A stretch of DNA of 53,440 nucleotides from Neelides folsomi. Taxonomy: Eukaryota; Arthropoda; Collembola; Neelipleona; Neelidae. The notes beneath the pieces are model-generated. The model saw only the letters and a program-made list of their open reading frames with translations, was not told the DNA's origin and did no database searches. The translations under genes were made by a program, and so were the position numbers. The stretch spans positions 1 to 53,440 of the forward strand of contig JAQGBZ010000405.1 of NCBI GenBank assembly GCA_034687125.1. Reading direction: 5' to 3'. Of the stretch, positions 14,001 to 24,309 are shown one piece after another; positions within the stretch are counted from its first letter, which is position 1, and the number at the start of each line of letters is the position of its first letter.

Positions 14001-17000
14001 TTGACCTTTCACTTTGGGCTGACGGGCTGTTGCTGGCGGGAGAGTCGAACGAGCATCAGCGAGTCTCTGTCATTAGCAATGCTTCTTCAAACACCACCTC
14101 GGGCATTGTGTCCGACCGAGTCTACAGCCTTGATGGGAGTGAAGGTAAATTTTTTGTCCTCTGATACTAATACATCCTTTAATGACTCGAATCCCTCACA
14201 CGCACACGTGCCCCTGACAATCCACTCATTTTTATCTGCAGAAGACCTTGACATGAGAGAGATCTCCGACTGCTGCACCGAGGGCACTCACAATACCGAC
14301 AACTCCACGTCTCTCGAGTCCCTGAGCCAAAAGCCGCCTTCGCGCCACCATCTTTCCAAAAAAGGAACCCAGGACCCGAAGGGCACCAGCGAGACTGAGC
14401 CAAAATACTGGTACTGTGATTCCGACTGTGAAGACTGCGAGGACGGTCCTTGTCGCTCCCTCCTTGTGAGGACCATCGGGGAAAAACGGGCTTGTGCCGG
14501 GCACTGTGAGTGCAACTCCTGTGCTGCTGACGATGAGCTCGATGGCATCGATGACCCTCCAGTCCACCAACACAATAACACCCCCTCGATGGCGAGTGAG
14601 ATGACCCTTAAGGCCGTCGAGCTCTGCGTCGAAGACGAAGTCGAGTTGAAAGACATCGAGGATAAGGTGGTGAAGAGGAAAGAGCGATTCCCTGATCCAA
14701 AGGAAACTGAGAAGGACGAGCATGTGTACGGCGAGATTTCCGAGGATCCCTCCCCCAAGACTGAAGAAGACAGAGAATACTCGACGATTGAGCAGGAAAG
14801 TGGGAAGGGGATTGGGAGCAAGGCGGGCGCTTGCAGAATGGGTAGGGTACAACAAGAGAAAGTCAAGTACGACGACTCCGTTCGGAGCGGAATTGTGAAT
14901 GGGAAGATTGTGGATGTGAGAACGAATGGTCTGACACCCAAAGTCGCTTCGTTGAAATCTCTCCGAACTCAACGAATCCTTTCTCAATCAAATGCCGAGT
15001 TTTGTGCCGGGGATTATGTGGAGTTTGGTGAGAAGCTCCAACAAGGAAGATATCCTAGCACAAGAACTGTGAGTGACAACTTTAACACCGACTCGGACTA
15101 CGTCCAACTTCCTCCGCTTCTCCCACGAATGCTTCCACAGAAACCTCCATCCAAACTATGGAAGCTCGTAGCGAAGACTCACAAGAGCTCTGGGAATCTC
15201 AGTTCCTCAACAACCTCAGTGGACTTTAACAACACTTTGCCAAAGAGGAGAAACGACCACGAAGAATCCCATATAAGAAATTTGAACAAAATTTCGTCTC
15301 AGTCAACAATTGCTTTAAACAGTGGGAGGAAGCCGGAACCTCCACCTAAGCCGCCAAAGAATAAGAATGGTCAAAATACACAAGCTGTGGATGCGCGGTT
15401 TATCGCCACGAAACCAGAAATCCTCATACAAACTGCTTACGCGACCCGGGCCCCAATTGCCATTCCAAGCCAGGCCCAAATTCTTTTCCGAGGGTCAAAG
15501 GTCGGAGTTCAGACCGGGAGTTTGAACCATTCGAAAAGTGTGGATAACATCTATGACACCGTGGCAGGAGAAGAGCAATGCCAACCGGCTCCCCCTCCGC
15601 CCCCTCCTTACCCGAAGGCTTCGACACCGCTCATTATCCGACCAAACAATTACATCGATGTCCATGCCTCAGCAGTGAAAAACAAAAGCTCTAGCCCGAC
15701 CACAACCACAACAGCCTCCAATTCTCTCCAAGTCGGGGCGGCAAAGGGAGGGATAGGAAATCGTTGCGGCAGTGTTCCCAACAACCTCAACAATTTCTTC
15801 ATTGGACTTCAGAACTTAAAGCCGCTCTCGCGATCTCCAATTGTCCACCCAGCAGCGACGAGCTCACTCTCCCTCGGAGCTAATGGGAACAAAAGGGCGG
15901 TTCAACCTCGAGTCAGCCCACCGCATGTTCCCTGCCCAGGCCCACCACCACCGCCGAAGAAGAATTCCCTCACGTATCCCTCAAGCGCCTCAAACCTGAG
16001 TCTGAGTTCCGGAACGCCTTCCCGCTTCACTACAGTGTATACGAGCCAACTTACCCGGTCCCAAATCCAGCAATTCAAGGCCCAACTCTATTCCGATATG
16101 GACTATGTCATTTTCCCTCCAAAGGATCCCAGAGTGAGCCAACAAGAGTATTTCGACTCCAAGAGCCTCAGCTACACGACCATCTCTAGCACGGCAAACT
16201 CAAATCCATTGCTGAACACCACAGCAGCTTGTGGATATCAACTTGGTGATATTCCTCCCCCTTACCTTCCACCCCCGCCGCCATATCCGGCAGATTCCAA
16301 ACCCCAAAACTCAACCACTACAACGACATCGGCGAAAGACGTGAGTCCTCATCAGCACATGTCGTACCAGTCTTTGTACAATCTCTACTCGACCAATTCA
16401 CAGTGTTCATCGTCCCAGTATGGATACTATGATATTGGAGCCATCAGCAGAGATCCCGAAAGTCTTCATAGGTTCCTCTCAACTCAGAGTTTAGCGGGTA
16501 GTAATGGCTACGTTTCGACGCCATGTCCAATTTATTACCCGTGCTCGACCCAATCGGCTCCTCCTCTCCCGCCATACAAAAAGCCCTCTCACATTGTGGT
16601 TGAGAACGGGATGAGGAAGGCCGTGCAAGAGACCTTGAAAGGGAAACTGAGCGAAGAAAAGATCAGAATGAAATTTTGTCGATCTGAAGAGTCAATCTAC
16701 TCAATCCCCTCTAAAGACACGGAAGAGAAATTGCAAGCTTTGTACAATTTACCTCCGCCACCACCATACCACAAGAAACCCCCGGTAAGAAATTAATTTC
16801 TCAATGGTCTGTAATTATATATTTTGCATAATTGCATAGTGTGTTGATTAGATTTTATAAAGTGTGTAATCAATCAATTTTCATTTCAGACCATGATGAG
16901 TCCAAGCGATATTGATTTGAATTCCCTTCGGGCAAGATGTGCAGCTTTGGAGCTTCCGCTTCTTCGAGCATTATGCAGTGAAGGTTCTCTTTTAAATCAA

Positions 17001-17144
17001 GGGAAGACGAAGCCAAAGATTCGCCCTACGGCCCACGCCCATCCAAAACTCGCTCCGAAGAATCTCTCCCTTCCCCAAAGACCCCCCAAACCCGCCGCTC
17101 CTCTCCCTCAACAATTACCATCAATTAACCTCAGCTCCAAATGA
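8012..17144 (+). CDS. ex: Expanded (FERM-domain Hippo pathway scaffold, FRMD6/Willin relative)
   Basis: Known family role: an apical cortical scaffold that binds Crumbs, Merlin and Kibra and uses PPxY motifs to hold the co-activator Yorkie. Coding exons: 8012-8116, 8349-8448, 8796-8893, 11887-11951, 12857-13217, 13332-13412, 13745-14144, 14242-16784 and 16890-17144. All junctions keep frame and give 1335 aa (fly about 1430). The start MRSGIVVDG is chosen because TAA lies in frame upstream within the same exon. Residues 1 to about 335 form the FERM domain; the stretch VDPDAKVSKYFTKEW matches fly Ex and FRMD6, and KKFEIRG begins part of F3. The disordered tail carries PPxY-type motifs ending at Tyr860, 1078, 1085, 1182 (LPPY) and 1246, a TSGIVSD motif at 388-394, eight cysteines between 462 and 497, and a proline-rich SH3-type segment (PEPPPKPPK). 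The last exon holds a short block (LRARCAALELPLLRALC) that I think is shared with insect Ex. Confidence 0.93.
8894..11886 (+). other. large intron 3 of expanded
   Basis: This 2993 nt intron is far longer than the gene's other introns (about 97 to 905 nt). It contains no recognisable exon or nested gene on either strand. Its mixed composition resembles the upstream region, so it may hold regulatory sequence, but I see no specific site that can be named. Confidence 0.6.
11429..11454. repeat. (TG)13 microsatellite
   Basis: An uninterrupted run of 13 TG dinucleotides within intron 3 of expanded. It is a simple repeat and probably polymorphic in length. Confidence 0.95.
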
Positions 17145-19242
17145 TTAAACGAACTAATATACACTTAATAATCTCTTACTTTTAACACACGTAGGCAAAT
17201 TCGATTGTTTGCGTCTAAATAATTTTATATCTAATATGATAGGCATAATTTCTAGCTACTCATTGAAAGTAGGCAAAAACATCCCACCTCACCTGAGAGA
17301 ATCTCAAGTATTCAAACATTGCCAGTGAGCTCGCATATAAAATAATAATTATTGCCGGCCAAATATCAGGTTTAAATCAACCTTATGTTCACAAGCTTTA
17401 AGTTCACATTTTAATTAGGTAATGACTTTTTTTATTAACATTTTAGTAGTTTTAAATATGATTAATTTAGTAATGTGTATATAACATTCTTCCACTCTAA
17501 TTATTTACCCTAATAATGTGTAAAATAATACGTACGTTAAAGGACATGTTTATTATAGTAAGCATGTTCACTGCTCGTTTTATACGAAAGTTATTATTAT
17601 TTTACTGAGGTTATTATGCCTGTAATGTTTGCTACAGAGTAATTTAGAACCATAAGCATTTTATTCTTTGTGTATAAATAGGTAAATAGTTTAATTAGGA
17701 TTTTTAAAATATTTAAATTGAATTTCATTTTGCACAAACGTAAGATTGCTATTACAGGTCGTAGGATAAAAAATTTCAGCATTTCAAGATGGTGTTTTTG
17801 TATATTTTTATGGGAAAATGGGTTTAAATATTCAATATATATTTTAATTGTATAGAAAGGTGATAGTTTTTAATTTTTGTACAGAACCCAAGAACTTTTA
17901 TAAAGGTAAACAAATTAGAGATTATAAAAATAGGAATTTAGACATATATTGAGGATTCTGTAATGAGAAAGTTATATATAATATATTAATTGATATAACA
18001 TTACATGAACTATATGATAATTTTAAGGGAGACAAATTACGAAAAAATTAATAAAAGTATTTAGCTCTTTTTGACAAAATGTTTGGACTGTGTTCAAAAG
18101 AGCACACGACATTCCCACCTGAGATGTTTTCTAATAATAAAAGGAGACAGCAAGTAAATTAAAGTGTATTGTCCTGTGGCCATAAAACTACAAAATATTT
18201 TACATTCTATTGTTACCCCCTTACACTCTTCTTAATTTCCTTAAGTTTCTCTTTAAATTGAAATGTTGAAAGCATAATTAACAAGAGGTTAACTATACTT
18301 GATACTAATTATGATTCATGTTTTTATGCTTTGGAGTTTTCACTCAATAATTTCAATCTCTTCATGGAATTATCCTATCGTTTGTATCTTTCTAATAATT
18401 AGCAATGCTTAAATACGTAATGTACTAACTTATATAAACAAATGAAATTAAATGCTCGTGTACTACAAAATGCAATGACGCCTAAAAGATGTAATTTAAA
18501 AATTAAAAAGAAATAGCTAAAGACAATCAGGAGAGAATGCTAATATAAAGAATGCTAATAAAATGGATTTGAAGGTATGCTAATAATACAAAACTACTTA
18601 CATACAATCACTGTTCGGATAATATTAACTGTGTAAAAGATAATTAAATAAGTTTTGAATGTTATTAATTATATACGAAGAATTGTGAGAACTGATATTA
18701 CTAAATTCAAGTGCTTCGAGCAATATAATTAAGAAGGTATGACTTTTTGTAAATAGAGTCATTTTCAAACTTTATACAAACTCTCAATACCTTCTCACTA
18801 CATGTTCACTCTATAGGTTTCCAATCTCACTCTTGAATCTTTTCCAGACATACATAAATGTATTACTTTTAACCTGGTACAAATTAATCGAATGGATCTA
18901 GAAATAGTACATTTGCTCAACAGTTTTTAGATAAATGAAGAAAGAAACTACACAAGTTTCTTTGTTGTTATGTTTTACGTTTGAACTATCGGGTATATTT
19001 TAACAGCTAATATTCACTTATAACTTGTAACCTCCCTAATATTTGTCAAATGTGTGAAAATTTGTCCAAAACGAAATTTATGAAAGGATATTATCAAATC
19101 ATTACAATAAAATATTACAATTTTATCAAAATTTCATTTATTTTCATATAAAACTCTAATTATAATACTCTTCAGAAACAATGTTTTGCGGTAAAGTTAT
19201 GTCGTATTAAGCTTCTTAAATTTTTAAGGCTAAATGGAAATC
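17145..19242. other. 3' UTR of expanded and AT-rich intergenic DNA before the converging TBCC gene
   Basis: Very AT-rich, with no coding signal. Candidate AATAAA signals on the plus strand lie at 18050-18055 and 18136-18141 and would give expanded a 3' UTR of about 1 kb. An AATAAA on the minus strand at 19137-19142 suits the TBCC gene. Confidence 0.5.
19137..19142 (-). terminator. candidate poly(A) signal of TBCC
   Basis: AATAAA on the minus strand about 100 nt downstream of the TBCC stop codon. Motif and distance both fit, but use is not proven. Confidence 0.5.
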
Positions 19243-20733
19243 TTACATGGGAGGAACAATTCGTTCAGACGTAGGGATTTTACTCCAATTTGGGGATGGA
19301 GATGAATTTGCAAGCCAGTTGAAATCATCGATCAAGTCAAACCTGATAATTCACAATAAAATATTAGCATTAGAAATAAAATTCATTATAAATAATTCAT
19401 AGCTCCTTAACTAAAAATATATTGAAATCAGAATGTTTTCGTTGCAAAAATTTCGTAATAATAATTTCATTTTATTAAATGTCGTCTCAACAAAAATATA
19501 ACCTTTCTAGGGTTGGATCTAATCTTGCTAATGTGTGAAGCTCATTAATTCTCGAATCATTCCATGTATACGGAGCAAAGCGGATGGATTGCGAATCTTC
19601 AATTATGCATCTTGAATTGACTCTTAAATAAATGTCGAGTTTGATGGACGAATGGATTCGGAGCTGTTGACAAGAGACGTAAAAGGTACAATTTTGACAA
19701 TTTTCGACGAAAACAGAAGTCTGGACTGGTCCGCCTTTTTATTTTACAAATAAGACCAAGGGTATTTAAATTTGAGCAGAATAAAGAATTTAGAGGATTA
19801 AAATTTTGCTTCATTTTATAATTAACATACATTGAAGAATAGTATTTCTCAAATTAACAAGCCGAAGCGTTGAAGGACTTCCAGTTAATTTGATATTAAC
19901 ATTATTCAAATTATTCAGCATCACATCGTTTCCATTTAATTCATTTTCTTCATACAACAATGTTTCGGAATCTTTGTTCTGGATTGTGAAATACGAGTCC
20001 TAAAAGATTAAAAATTACAAATGATTATATAAGATCATTACTCAAAATCATAACTTTGTTATTAAATTAATTGTAAGTTTAATGCATTCATGAATTTACT
20101 CCTCGAGCGCATTAGAGTATGGAAAAATTTTGGTTTGAGCTTCCTTGCTTTCTATTATCTTCCTATCTCCGCACTCCGGTTTGGACTCACATTATTCAAA
20201 ATAAAGGAAGGAAGCTCAAACCAAAATTTTTCCATACTCTAATGCGCTCGAGGAGTAGGTTAGGTATCCTAACATAATGGAATAATGGATTTTTCACTTA
20301 TTTTTAATCTTAGATAACTCACCATAAGATTCTCAAGAATTTTTTCTTGGATTTCTGGAAAGTTTTCTTCTTTTATGGCCAATTTCTTAACATCAACATT
20401 TTCCTTCTTCTTCGTTTTAAATCCAAATTTTTTCTTGGGAATCAAGTCATCTTCCTTTTCTTTCAGCTTCTTTTCAAGAGAGACAATTTCATCTTGTCTC
20501 ATTTTAACAGAATAGGGAGGCAAAAAGTGCACCGAATCGTGAAGAGATGCTCTTAAATCTTCAATATCTTTTGATACTTGAGTTAATCTCTCGTTGACGC
20601 TAATAGACTTGTCAAGATCTACTATCGAATTTTGAATCTTTTCCTTTTTTAAACTAAATTCAGTTAAAAATGTTTCTACTCGATTGCTTTGCTTTTCTAA
20701 TGTCGCCATTTTGAGCAACTTACTATAAACCAC
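19243..20733 (-). CDS. Tbcc: tubulin-folding cofactor C (tubulin-specific chaperone C)
   Basis: Cofactor C acts last in the alpha/beta-tubulin folding pathway, stimulating GTP hydrolysis by tubulin in the cofactor complex to release native dimer. Exons on the minus strand: 20733-20323, 19999-19831, 19734-19503 and 19342-19243, all in frame, 303 aa. A second ATG at 20709 would give 295 aa; MATLEK there is an equally good start. The N-terminal half is a charged coiled coil with a VHFLPPYSVK stretch and KKKFGFK, as in vertebrate TBCC. The C-terminal beta-helix (TBCC/CARP domain) includes GSPSTLRL, CGPVQTSVF, and CQQLRIHSS with the presumed arginine finger Arg219, then IRFAPYTW and DDFNWLANSSPSPNWS near the end. 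The stop lies 2.1 kb from the converging expanded gene. Intron 1 carries a MITE. Confidence 0.95.
20097..20257. mobile_element. MITE-like hairpin element in TBCC intron 1
   Basis: Two perfect 50 bp inverted arms (20097-20146 and 20208-20257) enclose a 61 bp centre. The outermost bases are TA on each side; if TA is the target duplication, the element itself is 20099-20255 (157 bp) with ends CTCCTCGAG and CTCGAGGAG. There is no reading frame. The TA flanks and size fit a non-autonomous Tc1/mariner-type MITE, but that superfamily is inferred from the TA alone. It lies between TBCC exons 1 and 2 and does not disturb their splice sites. Confidence 0.8.
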
Positions 20734-20873
20734 TAAATCACTGAAACCACTTAACTTTTTAAATAATAATAATTATTCTATTTTAAAATATTATCTCTTG
20801 ACTATATTTTACGGCTATCCAAATGAAACTAATTTCATTTTAGATTTTCTAAGATTGAGTTGATTTTTCTAAT

Positions 20874-21227
20874 TCAATTATTTTTGCATGGAATCGTTAA
20901 ACCTTCAGATTTCCAGAATTCCTCATCAGCTCTTCGAATCACTTCGTTATTGCTCTTAAATGTTTCTCCAACATTGTAGTAGGTTTGCAAAAGCAATGGG
21001 TATTTTGTTCCAATTTCGAATCGATAGTCTTTAAATCAAAATGCATAAGTTATTGGAAAGTTTAACTACTCTCATGTAAAAAGGTTAAAATATCTCTCAC
21101 CTCTTGAATTATTGAGTTTGTTCCAAAAATAATAAAAAACACCGGCTCCAGCAAACTCCAATAGTCCAACAAATATAATTCCTTTCGATAAAAAACCTAG
21201 ACCGCTCGATTTACCTTTTCGTAACAT
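20874..21227 (-). CDS. CEBPZOS-like small mitochondrial membrane protein
   Basis: Two exons on the minus strand, 21227-21101 and 21028-20874, give a 93 aa protein; the junction restores codon Asp43. A basic N-terminus (MLRKGKSSG) precedes one hydrophobic segment at about residues 16-35, then a soluble tail with KYPLLLQTYYNVGE. This order and the KYP(F/L)..L..YY pattern match vertebrate CEBPZOS, about 80 aa, reported as mitochondrial; its molecular role is not settled. The stop codon lies only 140 nt upstream of the TBCC start on the same strand, so the two may share regulation or the promoter of TBCC may overlap this gene's 3' UTR. Assignment rests on a short protein and is therefore less certain than its neighbours, though the spliced frame itself is convincing. 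Confidence 0.78.
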
Positions 21228-21819
21228 CTAGAACTTTAAAGTAGAATAAATTGATTATTTTAATATTGAATGCTTATTATAAATTAATTTATTAAGATTA
21301 TAAAGCCACAATGAAATTTTGTAAAAATAGGGTGTTATAATGGTTTAAAGTATACTTCAGGAAACATCCTACGGAATCTTCGATTGGTTTAAAATTCATT
21401 TAAATAAATTACTTTTGGTTATCACAATAATTTAAATTACCTTTTAACCAAGTTATATATTTATTATACAAGATTTTAATCAAAAGTTAAACATGTGCAA
21501 AAGAAATGAATTTGGAATTTTCTTTTCTTCCGTCAGCTTGCTTGACTGCTCGAATGAAGTTTGTGAAAAGCAGCATTTAGTTTCATATCAAATTATAATG
21601 ATATTGAGACTTTGTCAACAACAACAACAATATAATTCATATTTAACTTTAACTCTAAACTTCACTCACGAGTCTTTTGGTCTTGATCTTCTATACATAT
21701 ACTATATATTACTTAATTAATTAAATCTTTTCCGCCCTTGGTTCATCAAATCTGATATTTTTTATCGAATAGTTATCTGGCAAATGTATTGAGAAATGTA
21801 TAACTATAACGAAAGAGCG

Positions 21820-21835
21820 TACCTAACGTTAGGTA
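21820..21835. promoter_or_regulatory. 16 bp perfect palindrome, TACCTAACGTTAGGTA
   Basis: A perfect inverted repeat without spacer, in the gap between two minus-strand genes. It could be a site for a dimeric DNA-binding protein or chance; no family is suggested by the bases alone. Confidence 0.3.
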
Positions 21836-21896
21836 ATCGATGAAAATGAATGAATGCCTTTTACGCAATTTTTGCTATTGAATATTTACAATTTGT

Positions 21897-21902
21897 TTTA
21901 TT
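21897..21902 (-). terminator. candidate poly(A) signal of Prdx5
   Basis: AATAAA on the minus strand about 135 nt downstream of the Prdx5 stop codon. Use is inferred from position only. Confidence 0.45.
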
Positions 21903-22035
21903 ATACCTTTAATATAACTTACATACATAATATAGTTCAATATCATTGTATAATTTGATGCAGGACTCATTCAAGACTGATTTAATCGGGATATGGTATT
22001 GACGATGAGTTAATGGGATGACTATTGGTTGTAAA

Positions 22036-22855
22036 TTAAAGATTCTTCATAATGTTACTTGAAAGACTGCATGTCAATCCAGTTCCATCAGGTTCAACTT
22101 CCAAAGCTTTCACGACACCATTGTCAACAATCATTGAGAACCTTTTAGTTCGAACAGTTCCAAGAACGGCAGAAAGGTCGATTTCAAGATCAACAGCTTT
22201 AGTGAATGCTCCAACGGTGTCAGCCATCATTCGAACCTTAATCATAAAAATTTCATTGAGCTTAATTCGCCTTTTAAAAGATATTAATTATTAAAGTAAA
22301 GAATATGAAACTGAGGCATTTGGTATCATTTTCATTCATATATTATTTAATTCGTTACCTTTCCAGTCGCATTTTGGTTTTCACCCCATGCAGCCATTAC
22401 AAATGGATCGTTGATAGACACACAAACGATTTCATATCCCTTTGCTTTAATTTGTTCAGCATTCTCGATATATCCAGGAAGATGGGTCTATTGGAATAAT
22501 TAACATTAAGCAAATCCAAGATATTTTGTTAGATATTTTATAAATAATACCTTTGAGCATCCTGGAGTAAATGCACCAGGAACTCCAAAAAGAACGACTT
22601 TCTTTCCCTGGCAGAAATCCTTGATGTTGACTTTTCCACCCGGTGTTCCCTCATACAACTCGACACTTGGAATTGATTCTCCAACCTGGCAAAAAGAAAA
22701 TAATAATAAAATAATGTTAATTTAATAAATATCAAACAATTAAACTTTACTTTGATCGGCATTTTGAACGTTGACGAGGAATGAAGACTTCTCAAGAATT
22801 TAAGAGGCTTGAAATTGGTTGCAAGAATTCGAATGACTGACTGAGAAATAAGCAT
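22036..22855 (-). CDS. Prdx5: peroxiredoxin-5, atypical 2-Cys, probably mitochondrial
   Basis: Reduces hydrogen peroxide, alkyl hydroperoxides and peroxynitrite with thioredoxin as donor. Four exons on the minus strand (22855-22751, 22685-22551, 22487-22359 and 22236-22036) each end in phase 0 and give 189 aa. The peroxidatic Cys78 sits in VPGAFTPGCSK, followed by THLPGY; the resolving Cys179 lies in EPDGTGLTCSL, the arrangement of PRDX5. The catalytic Thr and Pro of the PGAFTPxC motif are present. Residues 1-31, basic and hydroxylated with no acidic residue, look like a mitochondrial presequence. MPIK at residue 32 is a second in-frame ATG near the usual start of the mature protein, so a cytosolic or peroxisomal form is possible. 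The C-terminus ends NIMKNL. It diverges from mRpL48 across a 0.5 kb gap. Confidence 0.97.
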
Positions 22856-23399
22856 TGGTAGCGAAGAGCAAAAGAGAGTTAATTGAAAATTCTCTTATCT
22901 GTCTGGAACCTTCTCGCTGATGGTTAATTATTATCTGCCGGTACTTTAGGGTTATTGATTTTAATTTTATATGAGAGACAGAGACAAGCTTGATAAAGAA
23001 TTTGACATTGAAATTTAAATCAATCTATTGGATAAAGGTCTGCGAGTTACTCCAATGTATAACGTTGTGCTATGCAATGTATTTAACCTATAGTAAATAG
23101 TATATGTCATATATGCCATGCGGTATTATGTAATTTACCTACTTGTGACATCTTTTGGTTAATAATTTGTTTACAATTTATGGTTGAAATATATCTCGCG
23201 AGATCGTGTTGAATGTTTCTATATTTTGCTTTTGCTTGTAAACCCATACGAATTGCATTTCACATGCAAATGCAGAACTGTTTTTAAATCATTAAAATTA
23301 CTACAATTAATTTAACAAAAAGGAAATTAAACATTAATGTTTAAATTTTTATTCATATAATAAAATTGGTGTTATAAAGTCATTAATTACGTCTTTAAA
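22856..23399. promoter_or_regulatory. shared divergent promoter gap, Prdx5 / mRpL48
   Basis: 544 nt separate the start codons of two head-to-head genes, both with products probably imported into mitochondria. The gap has no coding signal and must hold both 5' UTRs and promoters. Individual core elements cannot be assigned with confidence. Confidence 0.6.
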
Positions 23400-24309
23400 A
23401 TGAACACTTCGATAATAAGCAGAATGATAAGACGATTCGAAAATTTAGGTCGGTTAAAGAATATACCAAGTGGATTTTTACTTTCTCATCAATCTCAATT
23501 AAAGAGGAATTATTCGAAATACGAACCACCTTATTTAAAGGTAACTTTAAAAGTTATAGATTTATTTATTGTAAAACTATCATTTATAACTCTAGTTTTA
23601 TGTATATGACGATTAACCGGTATTGTATTTCAATGCTTAATTTTATGTTTATTCTTAGGAAATGGAACCGGATATCCCTGTTTATAATTTACTGAATGTC
23701 CAGCTTAAAGGATTCGATTTCCCTGTCTTGGAAAAATTCGCCAAATATGTACATCGGACCGCAAAAAGAATGGACATTGATGTTCGAGATAGGTAAAATT
23801 CAAATGGACAATTTTGAACTCATCTAAATTTAATTATGCTGATTAATACATTTTTACATTAATACTGATCCATTTTCTAATTATATTATGTTATTTTATT
23901 TTAGTTGGGGTTTACCGGCGAAAAATCTAAAAATTACACGATTAAAAGAAGAGAGTACAATCGTTGATTCAGAATACAACTTGAAATTATATGAAAGGAA
24001 TGTACAGGTATGTAATACTTTTAATTTTAAAGAAAGATTATTAATCCAAAAAATATTTACGTATCACTATCCGCCATTCTCATAATACTCAAATTGTTTT
24101 ATATACATTGACTTTAGTTATCTGAGGTTTCAACCACAAGTTTGCCAATATTTCTCCATATTGTCGAATTGACACTTCCTGCTGGAATTTCCATGTGCAT
24201 TCAACCTCATTTGCCAGAGCTTACTGAGCTTCGCTACATCCCTGATTTACAATTAAACGAATTGAAAGTTGAACTCGAGGCATTCACAAAGGAAAGGGAG
24301 AAGAAATAA
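23400..24309 (+). CDS. mRpL48: large-subunit mitochondrial ribosomal protein L48 (mL48)
   Basis: A component of the large subunit of the mitochondrial ribosome. Four exons, 23400-23540, 23659-23792, 23905-24007 and 24118-24309, join in frame to 189 aa. The first about 40 residues (MNTSIISRMIRRFENLG...) are basic and serine-rich, as expected of a mitochondrial presequence. YEPPYLK follows, matching the EPPYLK stretch of vertebrate MRPL48, and the core has GFDFPVLEKFAKYVH, corresponding to its YFPVLE..SKYIH pattern. The C-terminal part holds LPIFLHIVELTLPAGISM and ends in a charged helix (LEAFTKEREKK). The fold is of the S10-like type known for this family. It shares a promoter gap with Prdx5. 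Confidence 0.93.

Larger units (their letters stand above)
21228..22035. other. intergenic DNA between the CEBPZOS-like gene and Prdx5
   Basis: AT-rich with no credible coding frame; the open frame at 21493-21720 on plus lacks family resemblance. It should contain the promoter of the CEBPZOS-like gene and the 3' UTR of Prdx5, with AATAAA (minus) at 21897-21902 about 135 nt past the Prdx5 stop. A 16 bp palindrome lies at 21820-21835. Confidence 0.5.

Noticed and set aside
13764..14241. N-terminal part of the 1010-codon open frame starting at 13764
   Set aside because: The FERM F3 reading lies in another frame here (exon 13745-14144); the long frame is only correct from 14242 after the intron 14145-14241.
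14232..14987. 251-codon open frame on the minus strand
   Set aside because: It is antisense to the large coding exon of expanded and reads as a hydrophobic by-product of that exon's codon usage.
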